From Pseudomonadota bacterium (GTDB lineage: Bacteria; Pseudomonadota; Alphaproteobacteria; UBA828; JAPUJA01), in assembly GCA_027296525.1 (NCBI GenBank), contig JAPUJA010000180.1:1-23237 (forward strand): a stretch of 23,237 bases of DNA, in the 5' to 3' direction. This document shows positions 6,025 to 13,157 of this stretch, one piece after another (the first letter of the stretch is position 1; every line of letters starts with the position of its first letter). A program made the position numbers and the translations under genes. The notes below the pieces were generated by a model, which saw only the letters and a list, made by a program, of their open reading frames with translations, had not been told where the DNA came from and made no database searches.

Positions 6025-7437
6025 CGCGCTCGTGGGCAGGGTGATCCGAAACAGGCTGCCGTCCGCGCCTGTACGGATGAGTTCGATCGCGCCGTCATGG
6101 GCGCGCACGAGGTCGGAGGCGATCGCGAGCCCGAGCCCCGTGCCCCCCTCCCGGCCCACCCCGGCGAAGGGTTCGAACAGATGGGCGCGGGCGCGTTCCG
6201 GGATGCCTGAGCCGGTATCCGCGACCTCGATGATCACGGCCTTTTCCGTCGGCCGGGCCGAAATCGTCACGCGTTTTTCCGGGCGCTCGCTTGCGACCAC
6301 GGCCTCCATGGCGTTACGCCCGAGATTGAGAAGCACCCGGAAGAGCTGGTCGCGATCGACATGGAGCGCACAATCCGCGGGCACCTCGTTCGACCAGGCG
6401 ACGGCGCCGGCAGCAGGCAGGTCGAGCTCTCCCGCGACGTCGTCGACCAGCGGGCGAAGCGGGAATCGGGTGCGCCGCAGCCTGGGTTCCTCGGCACGCG
6501 CAAAGGTGAGCGTCTCGCCACAGAGCGAGACGGCCCGCTCGATCACGCGCATGAGCGTCGGGGTCACCTTCTTGACCTCGGGCTCGTCGATCCGCGCGAT
6601 GCGATCGGAGACCAGGAGCGCGGTGGAGAGGATGTTCTTGAGATCGTGATTGATCTTGCTGACCGCCGTGCCGAGCGCCGCGAGACGCGTCTTCTGATGG
6701 AGGGCCTGGCGCAATCCGTCCTGAAGGACCGCGAGTTCGCGTTGCGCCACGCCGATTTCGTCGCGCCGCCCGCTCGGCGTGATGACATTCGCAGCGTCCT
6801 CGGGCGCGCCGCGGAAGACCACCATGCTGTCGGTGATGCGCCGCATGGGACGCACCATGAGGAGGTGCAGGCTCAAGAAAACGAGCCCCGCGGTCATGAG
6901 CGAGAGCACGATGGAGAGGGTCAGAATTCGCCGGGAGTAGTCCACCATCCCCAGATACATGTGCCTTTCCGACATCACGATCTCGAGCGTCATGTCCGGC
7001 TCCGCTTCGGGCCCGGCGGTCAGCACGCGAATATGGCGACTTCCCTTGTGCCAGAGGGCCCGAAAGGCCGAGCCGATGAGGCCGACGGGCTCGGCCTCGC
7101 GAAGATCGAAGGTCGCGTCCACGCGGGGCGGCATGTCCGGGCTCAGCATGATCGTCTTGCGGTCCGGGCGGTGCAGAACCACCGCCTCGACCCGGGCCTG
7201 GGCGAGCAGCCGTTCACGGAGCTTGGGGCTCACCATGTAGTCAGGCGACGCCTCGACGGCGAGCGCCGCCAGACGCCCGGCGTCGATCCGCTCCTGGAGA
7301 TAGACGAGTCGGTAGCGGGCGATGGAGGGCACGTAGATCAGCACCTCGCCCAGCATGATGAAGGCGATGGTGAGCAGGAGGAGACGGGCCGACAGGCTCC
7401 GTATGAGCGGCGGCTTGAGACTCTCGGCGTTCGCCAT
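6022..7437 (-). CDS. Membrane sensor histidine kinase (HAMP-HisKA-HATPase)
   Basis: The 471-residue protein is a two-component sensor kinase of the inner membrane. A first TM helix (about 18-38) and a second (about 171-195) flank a periplasmic sensing region of about 130 residues with no family I recognise. A HAMP linker follows (about 195-245, VRPMRRITDSM), then the dimerisation helix with the phosphorylated His264 in INHDLKN, and the ATPase domain with N box LNLGRNAMEA (Asn375), G1 DTGSGIP (407-413), F box LFEPF and G2 GGTGLGLA (431-438). All catalytic motifs are intact. No response regulator is next to it. It lies 66 bp after the oxidoreductase gene on the same strand, so it may share that transcript. 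Its signal is unknown. Confidence 0.9.
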   Translation of the reverse strand: MANAESLKPPLIRSLSARLLLLTIAFIMLGEVLIYVPSIARYRLVYLQERIDAGRLAALAVEASPDYMVSPKLRERLLAQARVEAVVLHRPDRKTIMLSPDMPPRVDATFDLREAEPVGLIGSAFRALWHKGSRHIRVLTAGPEAEPDMTLEIVMSERHMYLGMVDYSRRILTLSIVLSLMTAGLVFLSLHLLMVRPMRRITDSMVVFRGAPEDAANVITPSGRRDEIGVAQRELAVLQDGLRQALHQKTRLAALGTAVSKINHDLKNILSTALLVSDRIARIDEPEVKKVTPTLMRVIERAVSLCGETLTFARAEEPRLRRTRFPLRPLVDDVAGELDLPAAGAVAWSNEVPADCALHVDRDQLFRVLLNLGRNAMEAVVASERPEKRVTISARPTEKAVIIEVADTGSGIPERARAHLFEPFAGVGREGGTGLGLAIASDLVRAHDGAIELIRTGADGSLFRITLPTSA

Positions 7438-7503
7438 GGCCTTAAACTAAATCATTCGGCGCGCTATCCAAAACGGGGGCTTGCCAGAAACTGGCGTGAC
7501 GGC

Positions 7504-8931
7504 CTAGCCGAGCCGAGCGAGAAGACGCACGATCCTCGCCGTCCGTTTGCTGAAGAGGGCCGGGGTGTAGAAACTCCCCGCCACCCGCTTGTTCACTTCG
7601 CCGTAGGTCGGGTAAGGCGCGATCATGTTGGCGATCGCGATGGCCTTGAGCCGGCGGGCGATCGCGAGTCCCCAGGGCTGGATGAGCTCGCCCGCCCGCG
7701 CGCCCAAGATCGTCGCGCCGAGAATCCGGCCTCTTTTCGTCGTCACCAGCTTGACGAGCCCGTCCGTTTGCCGCTCGGCCACCGCGCGGTCGTTCTCGTT
7801 GAAAGCCCATCGAAGGATTCGGACCCCCGCGCCCAAACGCTCGCGCGCCTCGTCGGCCTTCAAACCCACATGGGCAAGCTCCGGATCGGTATAGGTGACC
7901 CAGGGAAGCGCGCCGTAATCGACCCGTGCGGGCAGACGGAAAAGCGCGTTCCGGATGACGATTCCGGCGTGATAGCCGGCCACATGGGTCAAGCGGTAGG
8001 GGCCGACCGCATCGCCGATCGCATAGATGCGCCGGTTCGAGGTCTTGAGGCGGCGATCGACCTTGATGCCCCTCTCGTCGGCCGAAACCCCGGCGCGCTC
8101 GAGATCGAGACCCTCGATGTTGGCGCGCCGGCCGGCGGCCACGAGCAAATGTGAGCCCTCGATCCGGTGCCTCTCGCCATCGCGCGCGAACTCGACGGCG
8201 ATCCCCGATCCATGGCCTTCGACCCGGCTCACCCGGACCCCCTCCTCCACGACCACCCCCTCCGCCTTGAGCCTCTCGGCCAGAAGCCGGGCGAGCTCGG
8301 GATCGTCTCGGGAGAGCAGGCGGTTCGCCTCGAGCAAGGTGACCGTCGCGCCGAGCCGGCGGTAGGCCTGGCCGAGCTCGACGCCGATCGGCCCCGCGCC
8401 GATGACAATCAGATGTCCGGGCTCGATGCGCGAATCGAATATGTCCTCGTTGGTGTAGAAGGAGACGCGCTCCAGCCCCTCGATCGGCGGCAGAGCGGGG
8501 CGCGAGCCGGTGGCGAGCACGAAGCGGCGCGCACGCACCTTGATACCGTCCGCCTCGACCGCATCGGGGCCGGTGAAGCGCGCCGGAGCCTGGATCACCC
8601 TCACCCCAAGGCCTTCATAGCGCTCAGGCGAATCCTGGGGCGCGATCTCGGCGATCACGCTATGCACATGGTCATAGACCTTGGCGAGATCGATCGCGGG
8701 CTCGCTCGCGTCGAGGCCGAAGCGGGCGGCGGAGCGCCGCGCGTGCGCCTCATGGGCGGCGGCGAGCAGCGCCTTCGAGGGCACGCAGCCGCTATTGAGG
8801 CACTCGCCTCCCATGCGGCCCTTTTCGATCAGAACGACCGAGGCGCCCATTTGGCTCGCGCCGGCGGCCACCGAGAGCCCGGCGGAACCGGCACCGATCA
8901 CACAGAGGTCGGGCAAGAGTTCCTGCGCCAT
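7504..8931 (-). CDS. FAD-dependent pyridine nucleotide-disulfide oxidoreductase (MerA/Lpd-like, not classical)
   Basis: The 475-residue flavoprotein belongs to the class I disulfide reductases. It has an FAD GxGxxG (VIGAGSAGLS, 11-20), the redox pair in GGECLNSGCVPSK (Cys44, Cys49), an NAD(P)-binding VIGAGPIGVELG, and a second FAD motif IYAIGDAVG. In lipoamide dehydrogenase the C-terminal catalytic motif is HPTxxE; here it is YPTYGE, with Tyr440 in the His position and Glu445 kept. There is no N-terminal heavy-metal domain and no C-terminal cysteine pair, so true mercuric reductase is unlikely, and the missing His argues against a normal lipoamide dehydrogenase. It follows the TVP38-family gene by 15 bp; proteins of these two kinds are also found fused. 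The substrate is unknown. Confidence 0.88.
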   Translation of the reverse strand: MAQELLPDLCVIGAGSAGLSVAAGASQMGASVVLIEKGRMGGECLNSGCVPSKALLAAAHEAHARRSAARFGLDASEPAIDLAKVYDHVHSVIAEIAPQDSPERYEGLGVRVIQAPARFTGPDAVEADGIKVRARRFVLATGSRPALPPIEGLERVSFYTNEDIFDSRIEPGHLIVIGAGPIGVELGQAYRRLGATVTLLEANRLLSRDDPELARLLAERLKAEGVVVEEGVRVSRVEGHGSGIAVEFARDGERHRIEGSHLLVAAGRRANIEGLDLERAGVSADERGIKVDRRLKTSNRRIYAIGDAVGPYRLTHVAGYHAGIVIRNALFRLPARVDYGALPWVTYTDPELAHVGLKADEARERLGAGVRILRWAFNENDRAVAERQTDGLVKLVTTKRGRILGATILGARAGELIQPWGLAIARRLKAIAIANMIAPYPTYGEVNKRVAGSFYTPALFSKRTARIVRLLARLG

Positions 8932-8946
8932 GATGTGTTCTTCGCG

Positions 8947-9681
8947 TTACGGAGCGCGGCTTTTGCGCGCCTTGATCTTCTTATAGACGATCGGAAGCAG
9001 GGAGAGAACGGCGAGACCGATGAAGGCGCCGATGACCTGGGGCGTAAGCACCGAACGCGCGCTGAACTCCTCGCCTGCGGCCAATATGCTGCCCAGCCCT
9101 TCGCCGGCCAGCGAATAGACGAAGGTGCCCGGAATGATGCCCAGGAAGGTGCCGATCACGAAGATCCGCGGGCGAACCCCGAGGAAGGCGGGAACCAGAT
9201 TGACCACGAAGAAGGGGAAAAGCGGGATGAGGCGGAGCACCAGCATGTAGCTCAGCGCGTTGGCGCGAAAGCCTTCTTCCATTTTCTTGAGCGCCCCGCC
9301 CGTGCGCGCGCGCAGTTGATCGCCGAGCGAGGTCTTGGCGATCAGGAAAACCACCGTGGCCCCGATCGTGGCCCCGATCACCGTGTAAGCCGTTGCGACC
9401 ACCGCGCCGAACAGAAAGGCGCCCACGAGCGTGAGCAAAGTGGCCGTGGGAAGCGAAAGGGCGGTGCTCGCGACATAGAGGCCGATATAGACAAGCGCGG
9501 CCCAAACGGCGTGCTCGGACACGAAATCAACCAAGAGTTCGCGGTTGGCCCGGAGCGTCTCGAACGTGAAGTAGCGATCGAGGTCGAGCGCAAAGAAGAG
9601 CGCCGCGCCGATCGCCAGGAGGGCGAGAGGCCAGAGGCGCTTAACCGAAAACTTTTGGCTCTGTACGTTGGTACGGTTCAT
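8947..9681 (-). CDS. TVP38/TMEM64 (DedA-like, SNARE-associated) family membrane protein
   Basis: With the start at 9681 the protein has 244 residues. It has an N-terminal TM helix (about 16-33), a VTT/DedA-type core with SLPTATLLTLVGAFLFG followed by a glycine-rich pair of helices (GATIGATVVFLIAKTSLG), the RLIPLFPFFVVNLVPAFLGV segment and GIIPGTFVYS, and a last TM near 205-230 before a basic tail. VTT-domain proteins are membrane proteins linked to lipid scrambling or transport; the bacterial TVP38 branch is poorly characterised. I chose ATG 9681 with AGGCGG about 9 nt upstream; an in-frame GTG at 9723 is possible. It heads the minus-strand block and probably works with the next gene, an oxidoreductase. 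Confidence 0.88.
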   Translation of the reverse strand: MNRTNVQSQKFSVKRLWPLALLAIGAALFFALDLDRYFTFETLRANRELLVDFVSEHAVWAALVYIGLYVASTALSLPTATLLTLVGAFLFGAVVATAYTVIGATIGATVVFLIAKTSLGDQLRARTGGALKKMEEGFRANALSYMLVLRLIPLFPFFVVNLVPAFLGVRPRIFVIGTFLGIIPGTFVYSLAGEGLGSILAAGEEFSARSVLTPQVIGAFIGLAVLSLLPIVYKKIKARKSRAP

Positions 9682-9761
9682 CACAGCGGGCCGCCTGAAC
9701 GCGGCAACACGAGCAGAAATCACCGTGCCCTCATGGGCCCGGGAGTGGCGCCGCCTATAGA

Positions 9762-9767
9762 ATTATA
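9762..9767 (-). promoter_or_regulatory. Perfect -10 element (TATAAT) for the TVP38-oxidoreductase block
   Basis: The minus strand carries TATAAT 80 bp upstream of the chosen TVP38 start. The -35 position has no good match, so transcription may need an activator; a dyad lies just upstream at 9791-9808. Confidence 0.4.
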
Positions 9768-9790
9768 TCCCGAGGGCGATGGGAACAGCA

Positions 9791-9808
9791 GATAACCACA
9801 TCGTTATC
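9791..9808. promoter_or_regulatory. Inverted repeat GATAAC-N6-GTTATC, candidate operator
   Basis: A perfect 6-bp dyad with a 6-bp spacer, AT-rich within GC-rich DNA, lies between the divergent TVP38 and rpmH promoters, next to the -35 region of the minus-strand promoter. The form suits a dimeric repressor or activator. No regulator is encoded nearby. Confidence 0.35.
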
Positions 9809-9856
9809 ATTGGTGAACCATCCGTGATCGGCAAATCCTCGCCCAGGCGGCCAGGA

Positions 9857-9885
9857 TTGACTTCCGATCCCCGACCTTTTATACA
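9857..9885 (+). promoter_or_regulatory. Strong sigma70-type promoter of the rpmH operon
   Basis: TTGACT (9857-9862), a 17-bp spacer, and TATACA (9880-9885) are close to consensus. A start near 9892 would leave a leader of about 38 nt before rpmH. It is the best promoter visible in the window, fitting a ribosomal protein gene. Confidence 0.7.
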
Positions 9886-9929
9886 GCCCGCCGGGTGCTT
9901 GGTCGGCCTCTTTGGACGGAGTCGCGGTC

Positions 9930-10064
9930 GTGAAACGCACATATCAACCGAGCGTCGTCGTTCGCAAGCGCCGCCATGGCTTCCGTTCTCGGATGGCCAC
10001 GGTCGGCGGCCGCCGGGTCCTGTCGCGACGACGGGCCAAAGGGCGAAAGCGCCTCTCGGCCTAA
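9930..10064 (+). CDS. rpmH: 50S ribosomal protein L34 (GTG start)
   Basis: The 44-residue product begins MKRTYQPS (GTG read as Met) and continues VRKRRHGFRSRMATVGGRR and AKGRKRLSA, which is typical of bacterial L34 over its full length. It is a small, very basic protein of the large ribosomal subunit. GGAG lies 8 nt before the GTG, and no in-frame ATG is closer to the conserved N-terminus. The stop is 4 bp before rnpA, the almost universal neighbour, so the two are probably co-translated. Confidence 0.97.
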   Translation: MKRTYQPSVVVRKRRHGFRSRMATVGGRRVLSRRRAKGRKRLSA

Positions 10065-10068
10065 CGCG

Positions 10069-10470
10069 ATGGTGTGCCCGGTCGCGACATTGAAGCGGCG
10101 GGCGGAGTTCCTACGGATCGCGCAGGGCTGCCGAAAATGGGCGGTTCCCGGATTGGTCTTGCAGGCACTTCCGACCAATTTCGGCAAGGGGGAAGCGTTG
10201 CGAAGCGCCGAGGGGAGGATCCGTGTCGGGTTCACGGTCAGCCGCAAGGTCGGCACGGCGGTCGAGCGCAATCGGGCGAGGCGGAGACTGCGCGCCGTGG
10301 CCAATCGGGTCATGCCACAGCGCGCCAAACAGGGTTATGATTACGTGCTGATTGGGCGTCGAGGGACTCTGACCCGTCCGTTCAACGACCTCGTTACCGA
10401 TCTCGAAACCGCGCTCAAACGGGTCGAGGCCTATACGACCCAAGGGGAAGGCGAATCAGGCGGCAAATGA
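10069..10470 (+). CDS. rnpA: Ribonuclease P protein component
   Basis: The 133-residue basic protein binds the RNase P RNA and helps trim tRNA 5' leaders. The signature is clear: RIRVGFTVSRKVGTAVERN then RARRRLR, the conserved RNR helix region, preceded by TLKRRAEFLRI. The C-terminal helix ends with a glycine-rich tail. I start at ATG 10069, 4 bp after rpmH; the frame is open back to 9976 inside rpmH, but that part looks like out-of-frame translation of a basic gene. An insertion (about residues 30-45) sits between the first strand and the RNR region. The stop overlaps the yidD ATG (ATGA). Confidence 0.95.
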   Translation: MVCPVATLKRRAEFLRIAQGCRKWAVPGLVLQALPTNFGKGEALRSAEGRIRVGFTVSRKVGTAVERNRARRRLRAVANRVMPQRAKQGYDYVLIGRRGTLTRPFNDLVTDLETALKRVEAYTTQGEGESGGK

Positions 10471-10727
10471 ATCCGATCGTCCTCCTCCTGCGTGCGCTGG
10501 TACGGGGCTACCAGCTGTTCCTCTCGCCGCTCCTGATGCCGAGCTGCCGGTTTCGCCCGACCTGTTCCGACTACGCAGCCGAAGCGTTGTCACGCCATGG
10601 CACGGTTGCGGGTCTGTGGCTCGCGACGCGCCGCCTTCTGCGCTGCCATCCCTGGGGGGAGTCGGGCTATGACCCGGTCCCGGAATCGCCCGGCCCATCG
10701 CTCCGGCGATCGACGCGGCCCCGCTGA
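10467..10727 (+). CDS. yidD: Membrane protein insertion efficiency factor
   Basis: The 86-residue protein has the hallmark core of the YidD family: GYQLFLSPLLMPSCRFRPTCSDYAAEAL, cited here as separate parts GYQLFLSPL, CRFRPTCS and Y-A-A-E-A-L, and then HGTVAGLWLATRRLLRCHPWGESGYDPVP. The cysteines in CRFRPTCS and RCHPW are conserved in the family. It sits at the membrane inner face through an amphipathic N-terminal helix and assists YidC-dependent insertion (family knowledge). The gene overlaps rnpA by 4 bp and precedes yidC by 33 bp, the standard order. The tail after DPVP is short and variable. Confidence 0.95.
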   Translation: MNPIVLLLRALVRGYQLFLSPLLMPSCRFRPTCSDYAAEALSRHGTVAGLWLATRRLLRCHPWGESGYDPVPESPGPSLRRSTRPR

Positions 10728-10760
10728 GCGGACCGCGGGAGCCCCGAAAAGACACGAGCC

Positions 10761-12473
10761 ATGACCGATCAGTCGCGCAACCTCATCATCGCGGTCGTGC
10801 TTGGCATCATCATCGTTTTCGGCTCGCAGTACCTCTTTGCGCCCGGGCGCCAGCAGAAGCCGCCGCCCGCCGAAGAAACCCTCGCCGGGATGCCCGCCGA
10901 AACGGCGCCGGCGCCCGAGGCCTTCGTCCCGGTAACCCGCGAAGAGGCGCTCGCGCCCGGCCAGCGCATTCCGATCGAAAGCCCGGCGCTCCAAGGATCG
11001 ATCAATCTCACCGGCGCACGGATCGACGACGTGCAGCTTCGGCGCTATCACTTGAGCCCGGATCCCGAGAGCCCCGAGATCACGCTGCTCTGGCCGTCGG
11101 GGACGCGCGATGCCTTCTTCGCCGAGTTCGGCTGGCTCGCTCAGGATGCGGCCGTCAAGCTCCCCGATTCGAGCAGCGTCTGGCAGGCCGACGGCAAGCG
11201 ATTGACGCCCGAGGCGCCGCTTACGCTGACCTGGGATAACGAGGAAGGCCTGCGCTTTTCGCAGACATTCAACGTCGACAATGACTACCTCTTCACGGTG
11301 ACGCGCCGGGTCGAAAACCACGGCTTCAGCGGCGTGTCGCTTTGGCCCTACGGCCTGATCTCGCGCGTCGGCGAAGGCGATCCCATCGAGCTCAAATTTT
11401 CGGGTTATCTGGTGCATATCGGAGCGGCCGGCGTCATCGAGGGCACGCTCGAAGAGATCGACTATGACGACCTGCGCGAGGACGGCCGGCAATCCTTCGA
11501 GACGACCGGCGGCTGGGCGGGATTTACCGACAAATATTGGCTCGTCGCCCTGGCCCCGGATCAGGCGGAGAACGTCGAGGTCTCGTTCTCCGCGACCAAG
11601 CGCGGCGAATCCAACAAATATCAGGTCGACATGCGCGGATCGGCTCAGAGCCTCGCGCCGGGCGGAAAAATCGAGGTGACCGAATATCTTCTCGCCGGCG
11701 CCAAGAAGGTCACGCTCTTCGACGACTACGAAGAAATCTACGGAATTTCGAACCTCGATGGGCTCGTCTTCAAGTTTCTCTGGTTCATGGCGAAGCCGCT
11801 GTTCTATGCCCTCAATTTCTTCCACGAGCTGTGGGGCAACTTCGGCCTTGCCATCCTCTCGCTCACGGTCTGCGTGCGGCTCCTGCTCTTTCCACTCGCG
11901 AACAAGTCCTACACGGCGATGAGCAAGATGAAGCAGCTCGGGCCTCAGGTGACCAAGCTGCGCGAACGCCACAAGGACGACAAGTCGAGGCTGAACCAGG
12001 AGATGATGGCGCTCTACAAGCGCGAGAAGGTCAATCCGATGGCGGGATGTCTGCCCATTCTGCTGCAGATCCCGGTGTTCTTCGCGCTCTACAGCGTGCT
12101 CTTCGTCTCGATCGACATGCGCCACGCACCCTTCTTCGGCTGGATCCGCGATCTGTCGGCGCCCGACCCTTACTCGGTCTTCAACCTGTTCGGTCTGATT
12201 CCGATCGACCTGCCACAGTTCCTCATGATCGGCCCCTGGCCCCTGATGATGGGATTCACCATGTGGCTCCAGTTCAAACTCAATCCGACGCCGCCGGAGC
12301 CGATCCAGGCCAAGATCATGATGTTCCTGCCGATCATCTTCACCTTCATCCTGGCGAGTTTCCCGGCGGGCCTCGTGATCTACTGGACCTGGAACAACTG
12401 CCTTTCGATCGCCCAACAGTGGATTATCATGCGGCGTATGGGGGTGAAAATTGGCACAGGCGGAAAGACCTGA
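10761..12473 (+). CDS. yidC: Membrane protein insertase YidC
   Basis: The 570-residue inner-membrane insertase places proteins in the membrane alone or with SecYEG. The Gram-negative layout is visible: N-terminal TM (about 8-26), a Pro/Ala/Glu-rich linker, a large periplasmic beta-sandwich domain (about 65-320, including GFSGVSLWPYGLISR and WVALAP-like WLVALAP), then the five-TM core. The core has the functional Arg373 in CVRLLLFPLANKSY, the cytoplasmic hairpin (MKQLGPQVTKLRERHKDD) and GCLPILLQIPVFFALY, followed by the last TM with YWTWNNCLSIAQQ. Length is normal. The 3' end overlaps engB by 23 bp. Confidence 0.97.
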   Translation: MTDQSRNLIIAVVLGIIIVFGSQYLFAPGRQQKPPPAEETLAGMPAETAPAPEAFVPVTREEALAPGQRIPIESPALQGSINLTGARIDDVQLRRYHLSPDPESPEITLLWPSGTRDAFFAEFGWLAQDAAVKLPDSSSVWQADGKRLTPEAPLTLTWDNEEGLRFSQTFNVDNDYLFTVTRRVENHGFSGVSLWPYGLISRVGEGDPIELKFSGYLVHIGAAGVIEGTLEEIDYDDLREDGRQSFETTGGWAGFTDKYWLVALAPDQAENVEVSFSATKRGESNKYQVDMRGSAQSLAPGGKIEVTEYLLAGAKKVTLFDDYEEIYGISNLDGLVFKFLWFMAKPLFYALNFFHELWGNFGLAILSLTVCVRLLLFPLANKSYTAMSKMKQLGPQVTKLRERHKDDKSRLNQEMMALYKREKVNPMAGCLPILLQIPVFFALYSVLFVSIDMRHAPFFGWIRDLSAPDPYSVFNLFGLIPIDLPQFLMIGPWPLMMGFTMWLQFKLNPTPPEPIQAKIMMFLPIIFTFILASFPAGLVIYWTWNNCLSIAQQWIIMRRMGVKIGTGGKT

Positions 12474-13125
12474 GCCTGCGCCGGGCGAACATTTCGACGA
12501 CGATCAGCTCGAACGGGCCCGCCGGCTCTTCGCGCAAGTTTGCCGATTCGTCACGGCCGCTGTCTCGCCCGAATCGCTTCCGCCGAGCGATCTGCCCGAG
12601 GCCGCCTTTGCGGGCCGTTCGAATGTCGGCAAGTCGAGTCTGATCAACGCGCTTACTGGCCGTAAAACCTTGGCGCGCACCTCGCGCACGCCGGGACGCA
12701 CCCAGCAGATCAACTTCTTTTCCCTGGGCGAGCGCCTCATGCTCGTGGACCTGCCGGGATACGGCTACGCCCGCGCCTCCAAGACCAAGGTCGCCGCCTG
12801 GACGCGGCTCACGCAATCCTATCTCTACGGACGCTCGAACTTACGCCGCGTGCTGCTGTTGGTGGATGCGCGTCACGGCCTCAAGGAAAACGACCGGCGC
12901 TCGATGGCGTTGCTCGACGAAGCCGGGGTCTCCTACCAGATCGTGTTGACCAAGCTCGACAAGCTTTCGCCCGCCGCGCGGGCCTCGCGTATCGACGCTC
13001 TCGCCGCAGAACTCAGGGCCCATCCGGCGGCCTACCCCGAGATCGCCGCCACGAGCGCCGAGACCGGCGAGGGCATCGCGCATCTGAAGGCCGTCTTGGC
13101 CGCGCTCGCGCGTGACGCGTGCTAG
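12451..13125 (+). CDS. engB: Ribosome biogenesis GTP-binding protein EngB/YsxC (TTG start)
   Basis: The 224-residue TrmE-Era-type GTPase acts in large-subunit assembly. All GTPase motifs are present: G1 GRSNVGKSS (about 55-63), G2 TSRTPGRTQ, G3 DLPGYGYA, G4 TKLDK and G5 TSAETGEG. No ATG lies upstream of the P-loop in frame, so I use TTG 12451, preceded by GGGGGTG. It overlaps the last 23 bp of yidC, suggesting translational coupling. An alternative start further in would shorten only the acidic N-terminal leader (EHFDDDQLERARRLF). argB follows after 32 bp. Confidence 0.94.
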   Translation: MAQAERPEPAPGEHFDDDQLERARRLFAQVCRFVTAAVSPESLPPSDLPEAAFAGRSNVGKSSLINALTGRKTLARTSRTPGRTQQINFFSLGERLMLVDLPGYGYARASKTKVAAWTRLTQSYLYGRSNLRRVLLLVDARHGLKENDRRSMALLDEAGVSYQIVLTKLDKLSPAARASRIDALAAELRAHPAAYPEIAATSAETGEGIAHLKAVLAALARDAC

Positions 13126-13157
13126 AAGTGTCGCAGCGAATCGATTAGAGTGCCCCG

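Noticed and set aside
7504..8931. Mercuric reductase (merA)
   Set aside because: No heavy-metal-associated N-terminal domain, no C-terminal cysteine pair and no mer genes nearby.
6361..9795. Long plus-strand open frames opposite the kinase and oxidoreductase genes
   Set aside because: They are shadows of minus-strand genes with intact catalytic motifs; their translations are rich in Arg, Asp, Gly and His with no domain.
9781..9860. Possible replication origin near rpmH
   Set aside because: Only one weak DnaA-box-like sequence is present, with no AT-rich unwinding region, no box cluster and no dnaA or dnaN gene.
9976..10068. Upstream extension of rnpA inside rpmH, as reported for Thermus
   Set aside because: The extra 31 residues look like out-of-frame reading of the L34 gene, and ATG 10069 gives a normal-length RnpA. 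The Thermus arrangement is a known precedent, but nothing here requires it.
10590..12416. 608-residue minus-strand frame opposite yidC
   Set aside because: Entirely antisense to yidC/yidD, composition typical of a GC-rich shadow frame, no motif.
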